In this document: piece by piece, positions 14,389-21,555 of the stretch
How positions within the stretch are numbered: position 1 is the first letter of the stretch
Layout: every line of letters starts with the position of its first letter
Assembly: GCA_036381335.1 (NCBI GenBank)
Contig: DASVCZ010000025.1
Span: 1-23,809 of the forward strand
Length of the DNA: 23,809 bases
Reading direction: 5' to 3'
DNA from: DASVCZ01 sp036381335
GTDB lineage: Bacteria > Patescibacteriota > Microgenomatia > UBA1400 > PJMF01
Notes under the pieces: generated by a model
Databases searched by the model: none
Told to the model about the DNA's origin: nothing
The model's input: the letters and a program-made list of their open reading frames with translations, nothing else
Position numbers and translations under genes: made by a program

Positions 14389-15416
14389 CAATTATGTTAC
14401 TTCTCCGAGTAAATCGGAGTGGCTTGTTATTTCTAACAAACTCTGCATATCGCTATGCAGTTCAGACTATATCATCTCCCAATTAAATCGGGAGCCTGGC
14501 GTGTAGTCGTTGAGGATCTGATGCAGTTTTGCTATTCGTGTTTTCATTTTTGATAGCCTAGAAGGATATCTATTGATGAACAAAGATAAAGCTTTTAAAA
14601 CTTCATTTTTAGCACCAATTTCAAAGTGATACAGACCATCATTGCTTCTAAAATGGATATTACCCATATTAAAAAAAGAATGAAAAAGTTCAATTATTTT
14701 TTTATCTTTCATAGCAACTGCAAAAAAAGGTTGACCAGTTGAACCATTACTTTTGATTCCTACTGATCCCTCTGCATCTAAAACACCTGAAAGAAAATAA
14801 CCTATACAATTTTTTTCATTCACAATTTGGTTGTATCTTTTGTACGGAATAGCATTTCGTTTTAATAACACTAAGTTAGCTCTTATAGCTTCTAGCTTCT
14901 GTTGATCGGCATTTGATCGTTGCCGAGTAGTTCTTTGTCTCAAAATAATTAAAGATTCATGTAACAGGGTTAGTTTGCTTGTAGTTAAATCTCCAACAAT
15001 TGGAGGATACTTTTCAAAAAATTCTAAAATTAATTGAACTTTTCGCTTACCTCTAAATTTGAGGTTATACCCACCTTTAATAGGAGATAAAACACCTTGG
15101 TTATTCCCTATTACCTTGTTTACTTCAAATAACAAATCTTTATCGGCATTGCTAAAGGTAATATCAGGGTAATACCTGACACTTCCTTCTTTGCCAATAG
15201 GATTTGTTGCTTTGATTAAAGAACAAGAAAGCTCTCCACTACAAAAGCCTGTGTAATAAAACAACTGAGTCATTTCCTGCTGATTGTCTGCACTCATCAC
15301 ATTGTCAGTTAACTACGAATAAAAACCGAAGTCAACTAGTGTGAGATACTCAGATGTTCCAGCATATAGCCAGGTTTTCCTTTAAAGCAATTTCTCGTTT
15401 TAAAGGTCCCCTGTCG
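14389..15416 (-). mobile_element. Group I intron in 23S rRNA, encoding a LAGLIDADG endonuclease
   Basis: Boundaries follow from 23S continuity: the 5' exon ends GCGAAGTTCCT (15417) and the 3' exon begins TGTCGC (14388), by my alignment between E. coli 1943 and 1944. The 5' splice site fits P1: GTTCCT pairs with AGGGGAC of the intron with a U-G pair at the junction. The intron ends in G. CCTTTAAA/TTTAAAGG makes P2. CCT(G)GCT at 15374-15368 with AGCAGG at 15281-15276 fits P3, and CAGAC (15290-15286) with GTCTG (14467-14463) fits P7, next to the typical GATATAGTCTGAAC. Three 3' hairpins follow: a 7-bp stem with GCGA loop (14443-14460), a 6-bp stem with GAAA loop (14424-14439) and CTCCGA/TCGGAG (14403-14419). 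The ORF sits in the P8 region. Confidence 0.9.
14467..15297 (-). CDS. LAGLIDADG homing endonuclease of the 23S intron
   Basis: Homing endonucleases cut intron-less copies of the host gene so the intron is copied in. The protein is a two-motif monomer: a first motif FYYTGFCSGELS (about 13-24) and a second GYFLSGVLDAEGS (about 165-177), both keeping the acidic catalytic residue, with about 150 residues between. The coding region lies wholly within the intron. Its stop TAG is part of the conserved GATATAGTCTG of the intron core, and its first nine codons overlap the P7 and P3 strands, so the true start may be the ATG at 15273 (MTQLFYY). A GTG at 15300 is also possible. The reading frame is intact, so the element may be active. 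Confidence 0.88.
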   Translation of the reverse strand: MSADNQQEMTQLFYYTGFCSGELSCSLIKATNPIGKEGSVRYYPDITFSNADKDLLFEVNKVIGNNQGVLSPIKGGYNLKFRGKRKVQLILEFFEKYPPIVGDLTTSKLTLLHESLIILRQRTTRQRSNADQQKLEAIRANLVLLKRNAIPYKRYNQIVNEKNCIGYFLSGVLDAEGSVGIKSNGSTGQPFFAVAMKDKKIIELFHSFFNMGNIHFRSNDGLYHFEIGAKNEVLKALSLFINRYPSRLSKMKTRIAKLHQILNDYTPGSRFNWEMI

Positions 15417-16836
15417 AGGAACTTCGCTACCATAGAACAGTTATAGTTACTGCTGCCGTTCACCGGGGCTTCGATTGAAGGCGGTATACACGCGATGGTC
15501 GAACTTCAACCACCAGGTATATACCACCCTCGCAATTAACCTTCCGGCACTGGGCAGGCCTCAGCCCGTATACTGCCTCTTACGAGTTTGCACGGACCTG
15601 TGTTTTTGGTAAACAGTCGATCTCAAATCTTTCGCTGCGTCCTGTACCAGTGACGGTACAGGAGGGGCATCTCTCGAAATTACGCCCAGATATTTTGCCG
15701 AATTCCTTGAACTACCTTCTCTCGCTCCCCTTGGTCTACTCGACCTGTCCACCTGTGTCGGTTATTGGTACGATTTGATATGTTTCTTCTTGCGAAGCTT
15801 TTCCAGGACAATGACATCGCGTGTCTCAGTTTCCACCGAAGTGGAAACTGGGCCATCACAGCTCAGATAAACGCTGCTACGGATTTGCCTATAGCAACTG
15901 CTTTACTGCTTAGATCTAGCATCACCGCTAGACACACGTTAGCCATCGCCGTCCCTCCCCAAGTCAAACGAAACATACCAAGGACCGGAATATTAACCGG
16001 TTATCCATCGGTTACCCCAGTTAACCTGGGCTCACCTTAGGGTCGCCTCACCCTTCGCTGACGAACATGACGAAGGAAACCTTGGACATTCGGGGTGGAA
16101 GATTCTCACTTCCATTTCGCTACTCATGCCGGCATTCTCACTTCTGATCGCTCCAACCAGTCCTTACGGCTGATCTTCACAGCACACAGAACGCTCCCCT
16201 ACCACTCCTAAAATAAATTAGAAATCCTAAGCTTCGGTTGAATATTTAGCCTCCTTATATTTTCGACGCGCTTTTCCTAGGCTAGTGAGCTGTTACGCTT
16301 TCTTTAAAGGATGGCTGCTTCTGAGCCGACCTCCTAGGTGTTTTAGGAAAAACACTTCCTTTACCACTTAATATTCATTAGAGACCTTAGCTGTAGGTCT
16401 GGATTGTTACCCTCTCGCTGCTGGAGCTTAGCCCCCAGCTGCTGAGTGCCGTGTAGTGCTACGAGGTATTCGAAGTTTGACTAGATGCTCCGACCGAAGC
16501 CGGATACACCAAATCAGTGCTCTACCCCCTCGCAGATTCACACGACCCTATACCTAAATATATTTCGGGGAGAACCAGCTATCTCTGGGTTCGATAGGCA
16601 TATTACCTCTAACCACAACTCATCCGAGCATCTTGCAGCATACAACGGTGCGGGCTTCCCTCCGATTTTACTCGAAGTTCACCCTGGTCATGGTTAGCTC
16701 ACCCAGTTTCGGGTCTATACCAACATACTTAACGCTCTATTCAAGCTCGCTTTCACTACGCATCCGTCATTCAAAATGACTTATGCTTGCATGCTGATAT
16801 AACTCGCCGGCTCATTCTTCAATAGGCACGAGATCA

Positions 16837-16852
16837 TTCCGATAAATCGGAA
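16837..16852 (-). repeat. Mini-hairpin CCGAT-TTATCGG type, copy within 23S
   Basis: The plus strand reads TTCCGATAAATCGGAA, a 6-bp stem with a TAAA loop. It shares its 12-nt core with 17138-17149 and nearly with 14405-14418 in the intron. It sits in the 23S near E. coli position 550-580, a length-variable region. Confidence 0.45.
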
Positions 16853-17135
16853 CTCTCTCTGCTTGTTAGCATATAGTTTCAGGATCTATTTCATGGGGTC
16901 TTCAACCCTTCTTTTCACCTTTCCCTCGCGGTACTCGTTCACTATTGGTCTTGTTTGGTATTTAGCCTTGGAGTGTGGTCACCCCAGATTCAGAAGGGAG
17001 TTTGCCGTCTCCCAACCTACTTAGGAACACTCTATCCCGATTTTTGATTTCGAATACGAGACTTTCACTCTCTATGGTTGATAATTCCATATCATTCTTC
17101 TATCAAAAATCGTGGAATGATGAGGTCCTGCAACC

Positions 17136-17151
17136 CTCCGATAAATCGGAG
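17136..17151 (-). repeat. Mini-hairpin CCGATAAATCGG, second copy within 23S
   Basis: The plus strand reads CTCCGATAAATCGGAG, with the same 12-nt core as the copy at 16837. It lies near E. coli position 270-290, another variable region. Confidence 0.45.
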
Positions 17152-17457
17152 TTTAGGCTCTTCCCTTTTCGCTCGTCGCTTACTCAGGGAATCTCTTACG
17201 ATTTCTTTTCCTCCGCTTACTAAGATATTTCAGTTCAGCGGCTTACCCCCCTGCACCATATGGTGCAGGGCCCTTGCCATCTCTGACAAGGAGGTTTCCC
17301 TATTCGGATACCGTCGGATCACAGCTTCGTGACAGCTCCCCGACGACTTTCGCGGTCTAGTACGTCCTTCTTCGGCCAAACAAGCCTAGGCATCCACTAT
17401 ATGCGTGAGTTCACATACTTACTAATATCGATAAAAATACTGGCGAAATCTACTGAC

Positions 17458-17479
17458 TCTCTCTTCACTTGTTAAGGAG
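17458..17479 (-). other. 5' strand of the pre-23S processing stem
   Basis: The partner strand is 13379-13401. It lies about 40 nt upstream of the 23S 5' end. Confidence 0.75.
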
Positions 17480-17483
17480 CAAT

Positions 17484-17514
17484 CCCGATAAATAAAATTA
17501 TTATATTTATCGGG
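17484..17514 (-). repeat. 11-bp perfect hairpin in the tRNA-23S spacer
   Basis: CCCGATAAATA (17484-17494) and TATTTATCGGG (17504-17514) are perfect inverted repeats around a 9-nt AT loop. No T-run follows in the transcribed direction, so it is not an obvious terminator. It is more likely an RNA processing or insulating hairpin. Confidence 0.7.
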
Positions 17515-17515
17515 A

Positions 17516-17589
17516 CTAGTCGTTAGCGACTAGATAATGAATATCAGCGAGTACGAAACCGGCCGATATCCAGTATCTAATGGCTAACG
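17516..17589 (-). ncRNA. Long near-perfect hairpin abutting the tRNA-Ala 3' end
   Basis: From 17589 to 17521 the transcript folds on itself. The 28 positions from each end give 26 pairs (three G-U) with two mismatches, around a loop of about 11-13 nt (GGTTTCGTACT). The first base of the stem is the base right after the tRNA discriminator at 17590. The 3' arm overlaps a second, competing 7-bp hairpin (CTAGTCG 17516-17522 with CGACTAG 17527-17533), so two folds are mutually exclusive. It is probably a precursor-processing structure of the rRNA unit. A stable small RNA is possible but not shown. Confidence 0.55.
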
Positions 17590-17663
17590 TGGACCCTAAG
17601 GGGCTCGAACCCTCGACCTCTTCATTGCAAATGAAGCGCTCTAGCCAACTGAGCTAAGGGCCC
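17590..17663 (-). tRNA. alaT: tRNA-Ala (anticodon TGC)
   Basis: The acceptor strands GGGCCCT and AGGGTCC pair over 7 bp and include the G3-U70 pair that identifies alanine tRNAs. The D arm has GCTC...GAGC, the anticodon stem-loop reads CTTCATTTGCAATGAAG with TGC in the loop, and the T arm has GGTTCGAGCCC. The discriminator base is A. CCA is not encoded, so it must be added by the CCA enzyme. It precedes 23S in the same transcript. Confidence 0.96.
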
Positions 17664-17742
17664 GATCTTCTTAGGTCTTCTTTACTTGTCAAAATGTAAA
17701 AATTTTTTGAGGGATTGCGTACCAGGAGCGGTGCACAATGTC

Positions 17743-17754
17743 GAAACATGTTTC
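17743..17754. repeat. 12-bp palindrome in the rRNA leader
   Basis: GAAACATGTTTC is a perfect palindrome between the promoter and the tRNA-Ala gene, next to a CTGTT/AACAG hairpin. It could be an RNA hairpin or a protein site; nothing in the sequence decides. The 17664-17778 leader otherwise holds no gene. Confidence 0.35.
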
Positions 17755-17778
17755 TGTTTTCCCGAACAGAGAAAGACT

Positions 17779-17807
17779 ATTATAGATCGACTAATACCCG
17801 TTTGCAA
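17779..17807 (-). promoter_or_regulatory. Promoter of the tRNA-Ala - 23S - 5S unit
   Basis: TTGCAA (17807-17802), exactly 17 nt, then TATAAT (17784-17779). It is the strongest sigma70-type promoter in the window and reads into the rRNA unit with a leader of about 109 nt before the tRNA. Confidence 0.75.
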
Positions 17808-17911
17808 GTAGTCAATCGCAAGTGGTCTAGAGTCAGGTTGGTTTGTCTTTCAGGAATGCCGTCACTCTACTGCGTCAGCCACAAATCGTCAAGCAAACAT
17901 CAAAAGACATA

Positions 17912-17920
17912 TGCTACTAT
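17912..17920 (+). promoter_or_regulatory. Extended -10 promoter for the 63-aa gene
   Basis: TGC-TACTAT (17912-17920) ends 8 nt before the ATG at 17929. No -35 or Shine-Dalgarno sequence is visible. Confidence 0.5.
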
Positions 17921-17928
17921 TAAAAGAT

Positions 17929-18120
17929 ATGACTGAACCCAAAAACCCTTTTCTCGAGAGAGAAAACAAGCAAAAACAAGACCATCAAGCAAACTTAGCT
18001 CAAGAAAGGCCGAGGGGCTATCAACATTCTGCTACTAAAGTGGGAATGTCTTCCCTGGATCAAAGAACCAAAGGAATGAGTGGCGAAGAACTGAGAGAAT
18101 TTTTATTAGGAAAAGATTAA
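17929..18120 (+). CDS. Small polar protein, 63 aa
   Basis: The protein begins MTEPKNPFLERENKQK and is almost entirely charged and polar, with no membrane segment, ending in a short helix (GMSGEELREFLLGKD). I do not recognise it. I prefer the ATG at 17929 to an in-frame one at 17911 because a TGC-TACTAT box ends 8 nt before it and would overlap the longer version. It is divergent from the rRNA promoter and its stop overlaps the stop of the convergent gene (TTAA shared). Confidence 0.55.
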   Translation: MTEPKNPFLERENKQKQDHQANLAQERPRGYQHSATKVGMSSLDQRTKGMSGEELREFLLGKD

Positions 18121-18974
18121 AGCAATTTTTTACCTTTAATCCCGTTGTTTTCTTCGTATTCTCGAATCAGTTTGCGCGCTTCTTGCAATTTTTCTTTGAA
18201 GCCATAGTTAACACCTAATTTAAACTCAAAATAAGCCTTCCACACCAACGCTCGAAATTCATAGCTATTAGCATAATAGTATGTTGCGCTTGGATCATTA
18301 GGATCAGGAATTGGATAACTCCATATATCTCTTTTTTCCTGCTTTGTTTCGGCCAATAACCAATGGGCTGCTTCCTCTAGCCCTGCAAAGAAAGCTACAT
18401 CGGATGAGAGCATTGACTGGTTTGCCCCACCTACAATCTTAAACCAAGCATAGGTTTCATCAATAAATTGTTCAACACGAGCTAAATTTAGGAAAATAGA
18501 ATTATTTTCAATGCCTGAAACAGTCTCTCCCTCACGAATCGTAAAGCTCTTATGATAGGCAAAAGCTTTTCCCTCTTCCCAAGAATATCTAATTTTCCTT
18601 CGAATGTAATTTGGATCTTCGTGTTGATCGCTTATTCGCATCATTTGTTCTGCTGCTTGATTAACCCCAAATTCAAAATGAGCAATAATTTCAGCACATC
18701 TCTCAATTAGAAACTCCTTTGTTTCTTCACTAACTAAACTCGAATTATATAGTTGTGAATTTTGAAGAATTGTATTGAGTACTCTATTTGGATCTTTAAT
18801 CTGCTTTATTAAAGCTTCTTTTCTTAAAACAACATAGCTGTCACGTTTTTCTTTAAAAAGTTTCTGGGTGTCTTTAACTTTGTTCTCATCGGTATGATCT
18901 ATTTGAAAAGCAAATTCTTTTATGGGCGAGTTCATCAGGCTAGCTAATTGACCTTCGTCTCCTTGTTCAATCAT
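18117..18974 (-). CDS. Hypothetical protein, 285 aa
   Basis: I do not recognise the family. It is a soluble, helix-rich, acidic protein without a signal peptide. A GLEEAAHWLL segment in the C-terminal half has Glu and His spaced as in some metal-binding helices, but there is no full motif. The frame can be opened at a TTG at 18986, yet the ATG at 18974 has GGAG 6 nt upstream and lies 2 nt after the stop of the PH-like gene, so I chose it. It is the last gene of the operon starting at 20747. Confidence 0.7.
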   Translation of the reverse strand: MIEQGDEGQLASLMNSPIKEFAFQIDHTDENKVKDTQKLFKEKRDSYVVLRKEALIKQIKDPNRVLNTILQNSQLYNSSLVSEETKEFLIERCAEIIAHFEFGVNQAAEQMMRISDQHEDPNYIRRKIRYSWEEGKAFAYHKSFTIREGETVSGIENNSIFLNLARVEQFIDETYAWFKIVGGANQSMLSSDVAFFAGLEEAAHWLLAETKQEKRDIWSYPIPDPNDPSATYYYANSYEFRALVWKAYFEFKLGVNYGFKEKLQEARKLIREYEENNGIKGKKLL

Positions 18975-18976
18975 TC

Positions 18977-19678
18977 TTAACTCCAATACTCCGGATACTG
19001 CTCCATGAATTTTTTGCGGGTTTCCCCTTTTAAGTGAGGAATGAATGGCCGGAAGGTATCCAGCCGATGGCGGTGATGCTTGATCGCATCCAGTAGCTTA
19101 GAAAGATAGTGCTGCAGATCTTCGGCAAAGGCAATGTTTTCAATGTAAAAATATTTTTTATTGATGCGTTCTCCCCCTTCGTCATCCGTTGCCACACCAC
19201 TACTGGCAGCCGAGCTGCGGGCGGTGAACGTTTCTAGCCGGAACAGAGCCTGAATGAAGCCCTTGGTGTAAGCGCCCGTATCGACAATCATATCGAGAGG
19301 CAAAGCCAAGACGTGGCGATTAAACGGCGTGGTATAGATAAACTTAATCAAGCGCTTGGTGGTGATAAACGCAATGCTTTTTTGCCAGAGGGCGTGACTC
19401 CACCAGGAGCCAACTAAAATAAAAGCCAAAGCTAAAAACCAAAAGACAAAAATCAGGGTGGAGGCGGCTCCTGTGCCAATCATCGGGCTGACTGAATTGA
19501 CAAGCAAGGTACCCACTATGGCTAACGCCAACGAAGCAGCCACCGTCATACCTATCCGCCACCACAACACCACTTTATTTTCGCGGGTGAGATATAGAAT
19601 TCTTTCGTCGGATGCTTGACCAGGGAATTTATAAGTATAGGGAAATTCAAAGGTGGGACGGGTAAAAAGGTCAGCCAT
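18977..19678 (-). CDS. Membrane protein with a bacterial PH-like domain, 233 aa
   Basis: Two hydrophobic segments (about 36-62 and 71-91) form a membrane hairpin. They are followed by FITTKRLIKF...LPLDMIVDTGAYTKG (about 94-130), which resembles the start of bacterial PH (DUF304/bPH2) domains found in YdbS/YdbT-like membrane proteins. The C-terminal part is a charged tail rich in His and Lys. I chose the ATG at 19678, 7 nt after the stop of the upstream secreted-protein gene; a longer frame starting at 19771 would lie mostly inside that gene. The molecular role is unknown. Confidence 0.65.
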   Translation of the reverse strand: MADLFTRPTFEFPYTYKFPGQASDERILYLTRENKVVLWWRIGMTVAASLALAIVGTLLVNSVSPMIGTGAASTLIFVFWFLALAFILVGSWWSHALWQKSIAFITTKRLIKFIYTTPFNRHVLALPLDMIVDTGAYTKGFIQALFRLETFTARSSAASSGVATDDEGGERINKKYFYIENIAFAEDLQHYLSKLLDAIKHHRHRLDTFRPFIPHLKGETRKKFMEQYPEYWS

Positions 19679-19685
19679 GCATTGA

Positions 19686-20747
19686 TTATAGCTCAATTCC
19701 CATTTCTCTGAGCAGCTGTCTTTCTTGTTCAGATAAGCCCTCCAGCTCTGCTGGCAAGTCACTCTCTTCACCCTCCAGTATCACTTGCAGTTCTTCCAGG
19801 TCGATTGTTCTCTCTGCGTCACCCGGCATGACTTCTTGCATGACTTGGGAGACATCCTGGAAGGCTTCAGGAACATCGATGACTACCGGCTGATTATAAT
19901 CCGTCCAGCGGACGTCAGCATTGACCATGACTTCGCCCAGAGATTGAGTGGTAAAACTCAACGGGGCTACTAGTCGGCGCAGATAATAAGAATTTCGATC
20001 AATAAACAAGGTAACAGTAAGAGGCTCTTGAATTTCTGTCATGTGTCCACCGTCATTCAGAATCTCGGAAACTCGAGTTGAATAGGTAGTTACGTCTTCT
20101 TCGTCAAAAGTGACATCGATCACGAAGACTGGAGTACCATCGAGGTCTTCTTTCCGAGCAGTAGAGACAGTAGCCGAGCGGAGTAGCTCTTCGGAAGCAG
20201 CGCGCAACTGTTGTCTTTCCTCATCATTTAATTCAGGTGTCACCGTTGATTGGCCAACTCTAATCCAAATGCCTTTCGCCCGCGCAGTATTGAAAAATGG
20301 CACCATTGGCAGTTCAGTAAACATGACGTACCCTGTTTGGCCATCCTGAACTATTTCCCCACTTACCGGCAGACTCAGATTTTGGCTCTGAATGGAGCCC
20401 TCGAACGTCATCTGTTGACGGAAAGTCGTGAGATCGTAAAGATCCTCTGCTTCTATCACTCCTTGGGTAGTCCAGGCACCGGTAAAAGGAGTTTGTGCCG
20501 TATCTGCAGTTACTTGGACGACACTCTCTGTCCGAGCGGTCTTCACATCTTGCATAGCACTCATGGTTTGATTGAGGACAGCTAAACCAGATTTTTCACC
20601 CGGCAACATCAGATAGACGCGTTGAACGAGGTTGGTGATACCGCCAGTGAACCGATCCCAGGCTGAAGGTTCCTGAGCCTGCACCGACTGAGCAGTGACC
20701 ATTAATAAACAGAACGTAAGCACCAAAGAAGTCAAAAGTTTTTTCAT
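19686..20747 (-). CDS. Secreted protein, LppX/LolA-like fold suspected, 353 aa
   Basis: A clear signal peptide starts the protein: MKK, a hydrophobic core LLTSLVLTFCLLMVTA, then SVQA with likely cleavage before QEPSA (about residue 25). There is no lipobox Cys at the cleavage site. The segment near 57-80 (AVLNQTMSAMQDVKTARTES) and the repeated beta-type strands that follow resemble LppX/LprG/LolA-type lipid-carrier folds, but this is a weak resemblance. The C-terminus is very acidic (EELQVILEGEESDL). It is the first gene of an operon with the PH-like membrane protein and the 285-aa orphan, suggesting an envelope role. Confidence 0.65.
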   Translation of the reverse strand: MKKLLTSLVLTFCLLMVTAQSVQAQEPSAWDRFTGGITNLVQRVYLMLPGEKSGLAVLNQTMSAMQDVKTARTESVVQVTADTAQTPFTGAWTTQGVIEAEDLYDLTTFRQQMTFEGSIQSQNLSLPVSGEIVQDGQTGYVMFTELPMVPFFNTARAKGIWIRVGQSTVTPELNDEERQQLRAASEELLRSATVSTARKEDLDGTPVFVIDVTFDEEDVTTYSTRVSEILNDGGHMTEIQEPLTVTLFIDRNSYYLRRLVAPLSFTTQSLGEVMVNADVRWTDYNQPVVIDVPEAFQDVSQVMQEVMPGDAERTIDLEELQVILEGEESDLPAELEGLSEQERQLLREMGIEL

Positions 20748-20759
20748 AGGCGTAGTCGC

Positions 20760-20787
20760 ATCTTACCGCAGTGCTTAGTAAAGACAA
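20760..20787 (-). promoter_or_regulatory. Promoter of the secreted-protein operon
   Basis: TTGTCT (20787-20782), 16 nt, TAAGAT (20765-20760), 12 nt before the ATG at 20747, so the leader is about 6 nt. The rest of the 157-nt divergent region to 20904 shows no further clear element. Confidence 0.45.
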
Positions 20788-20904
20788 GAGGAATTTTGTA
20801 AGGGTTAAGTAAGCAAAATATAAAAAGCTGCTTTTAGTTAAGATACACAGCGAATACAAATCTCCTTTTCGTATTTCTTTTGGTAGCATCAGTTACTTAT
20901 CAAA

Positions 20905-21234
20905 ATGAAATACCAAGTTATTTTTTACCAGTCACCAAGAGGCAAATACCCTGTTCAAGAATTTTTAGAATCTTTAGACCGTTCAACTCAAGCAAAAGTA
21001 ATTCACCTTGTAAGACTTTTAGAAAATTATGGTCCTTATTTAAAACCACCTTATATTAAAAAAATTGACACATACCTCTATGAATTAAGAACATCCGGAA
21101 AAATTGCTGTTCGAATATTTTATTCCAAAAAAAATAATGTCTTTGTCTTACTTCATGGATTTATTAAGAAAACTCAAAAAGCTCCTTCTAAAGAAATTAA
21201 AATTGCACTTGAAAGACTGAAAGAACTGCTATAG
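20905..21234 (+). CDS. higB: HigB-like toxin (RelE/Gp49 family)
   Basis: These toxins are ribosome-dependent mRNA interferases. The 109-aa protein has the family pattern: YQVIFYQSPRGKYPVQEFLESL at the start, a helix around 28-45, then KPPYIKKIDTYLYELR, GKIAVRIFYSKKNNVFVLLHGFIKK and a Lys-rich C-terminal helix. The context is decisive: an XRE antitoxin gene follows after 12 nt, in the toxin-first order typical of HigBA. Like many of these loci it is AT-richer than its neighbours, consistent with transfer. Confidence 0.88.
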   Translation: MKYQVIFYQSPRGKYPVQEFLESLDRSTQAKVIHLVRLLENYGPYLKPPYIKKIDTYLYELRTSGKIAVRIFYSKKNNVFVLLHGFIKKTQKAPSKEIKIALERLKELL

Positions 21235-21247
21235 CATATATGCTATA
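21230..21247. promoter_or_regulatory. 18-bp perfect palindrome at the toxin-antitoxin junction
   Basis: TATAGCATATATGCTATA includes the toxin stop codon (21232-21234) and ends on the first base of the antitoxin ATG. It may be an operator for the HigA protein or an RNA hairpin covering the antitoxin start. TATA-rich half-sites could also form a -10 box. Confidence 0.55.
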
Positions 21248-21531
21248 TGAAAAACAAAACTTTAACATTCTCTAGCTGGGCAAAAAAAGCCCTTAAAGAT
21301 CCTGAACTTAAAAAGGAATATGATAAGTTAAAACCTGAAATGGCTGTGGTTAGAGCTATGATTGAGGCCAGAATCAAGAAAGGTTTAACTCAAAAAGAAT
21401 TAGCAAAGAAAATTGGCACTACTCAGTCTGTCGTTTCCCGATTGGAATCTGGCAGAGGTAATCCGACCCTAGCTTTTCTTCACAAAATCGCTCAGGCATT
21501 TGATGCTCGGTTGGAAGTTAAGTTCCTTTAA
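21247..21531 (+). CDS. higA: HigA-like antitoxin (XRE helix-turn-helix)
   Basis: A 94-aa protein with a clear XRE/Cro helix-turn-helix at about 41-79 (LTQKELAKKIGTTQSVVSRL then SGRGNPTLAFLHKIA). Residues 1-35 form a charged N-terminal segment starting TLTFSSWAKKAL, expected to contact the toxin. It is likely to neutralise HigB and repress the operon. It begins 12 nt after the toxin stop, with its ATG on the edge of the 18-bp palindrome and no Shine-Dalgarno sequence apart from it. Confidence 0.9.
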   Translation: MKNKTLTFSSWAKKALKDPELKKEYDKLKPEMAVVRAMIEARIKKGLTQKELAKKIGTTQSVVSRLESGRGNPTLAFLHKIAQAFDARLEVKFL

Positions 21532-21540
21532 TGTCCTTTG

Positions 21541-21549
21541 TGCTAAGCT
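21541..21549 (+). promoter_or_regulatory. Candidate extended -10 for the 191-aa gene
   Basis: TGC-TAAGCT (21541-21549) ends 6 nt before the ATG at 21556. The hexamer match is moderate, and no -35 or Shine-Dalgarno sequence is visible. Confidence 0.35.
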
Positions 21550-21555
21550 TTACTA

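Noticed and set aside
15561..17332. Several open frames on both strands (for example 15561-15752, 15765-16040, 16485-16697, 16975-17223, 17078-17332)
   Set aside because: All lie within the 5' exon of 23S; the sequence is explained by rRNA conservation.
15418..17420. A second intron in the 5' exon of 23S
   Set aside because: The exon is only about 60 nt longer than the E. coli equivalent, and conserved segments follow at normal spacing, so there is no room for another intron.
17664..17695. TTGACA-like -35 just upstream of tRNA-Ala as a second promoter
   Set aside because: No acceptable -10 hexamer lies 15-19 nt downstream; only AAGATC is there.
17715..17936. Plus-strand 73-codon frame
   Set aside because: It crosses the minus-strand rRNA promoter and leader, has unlikely composition, and overlaps the better-supported start at 17929.
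19679..19771. 31-codon extension of the PH-like gene
   Set aside because: It lies inside the 3' end of the upstream secreted-protein gene, and the internal ATG at 19678 gives normal operon spacing.
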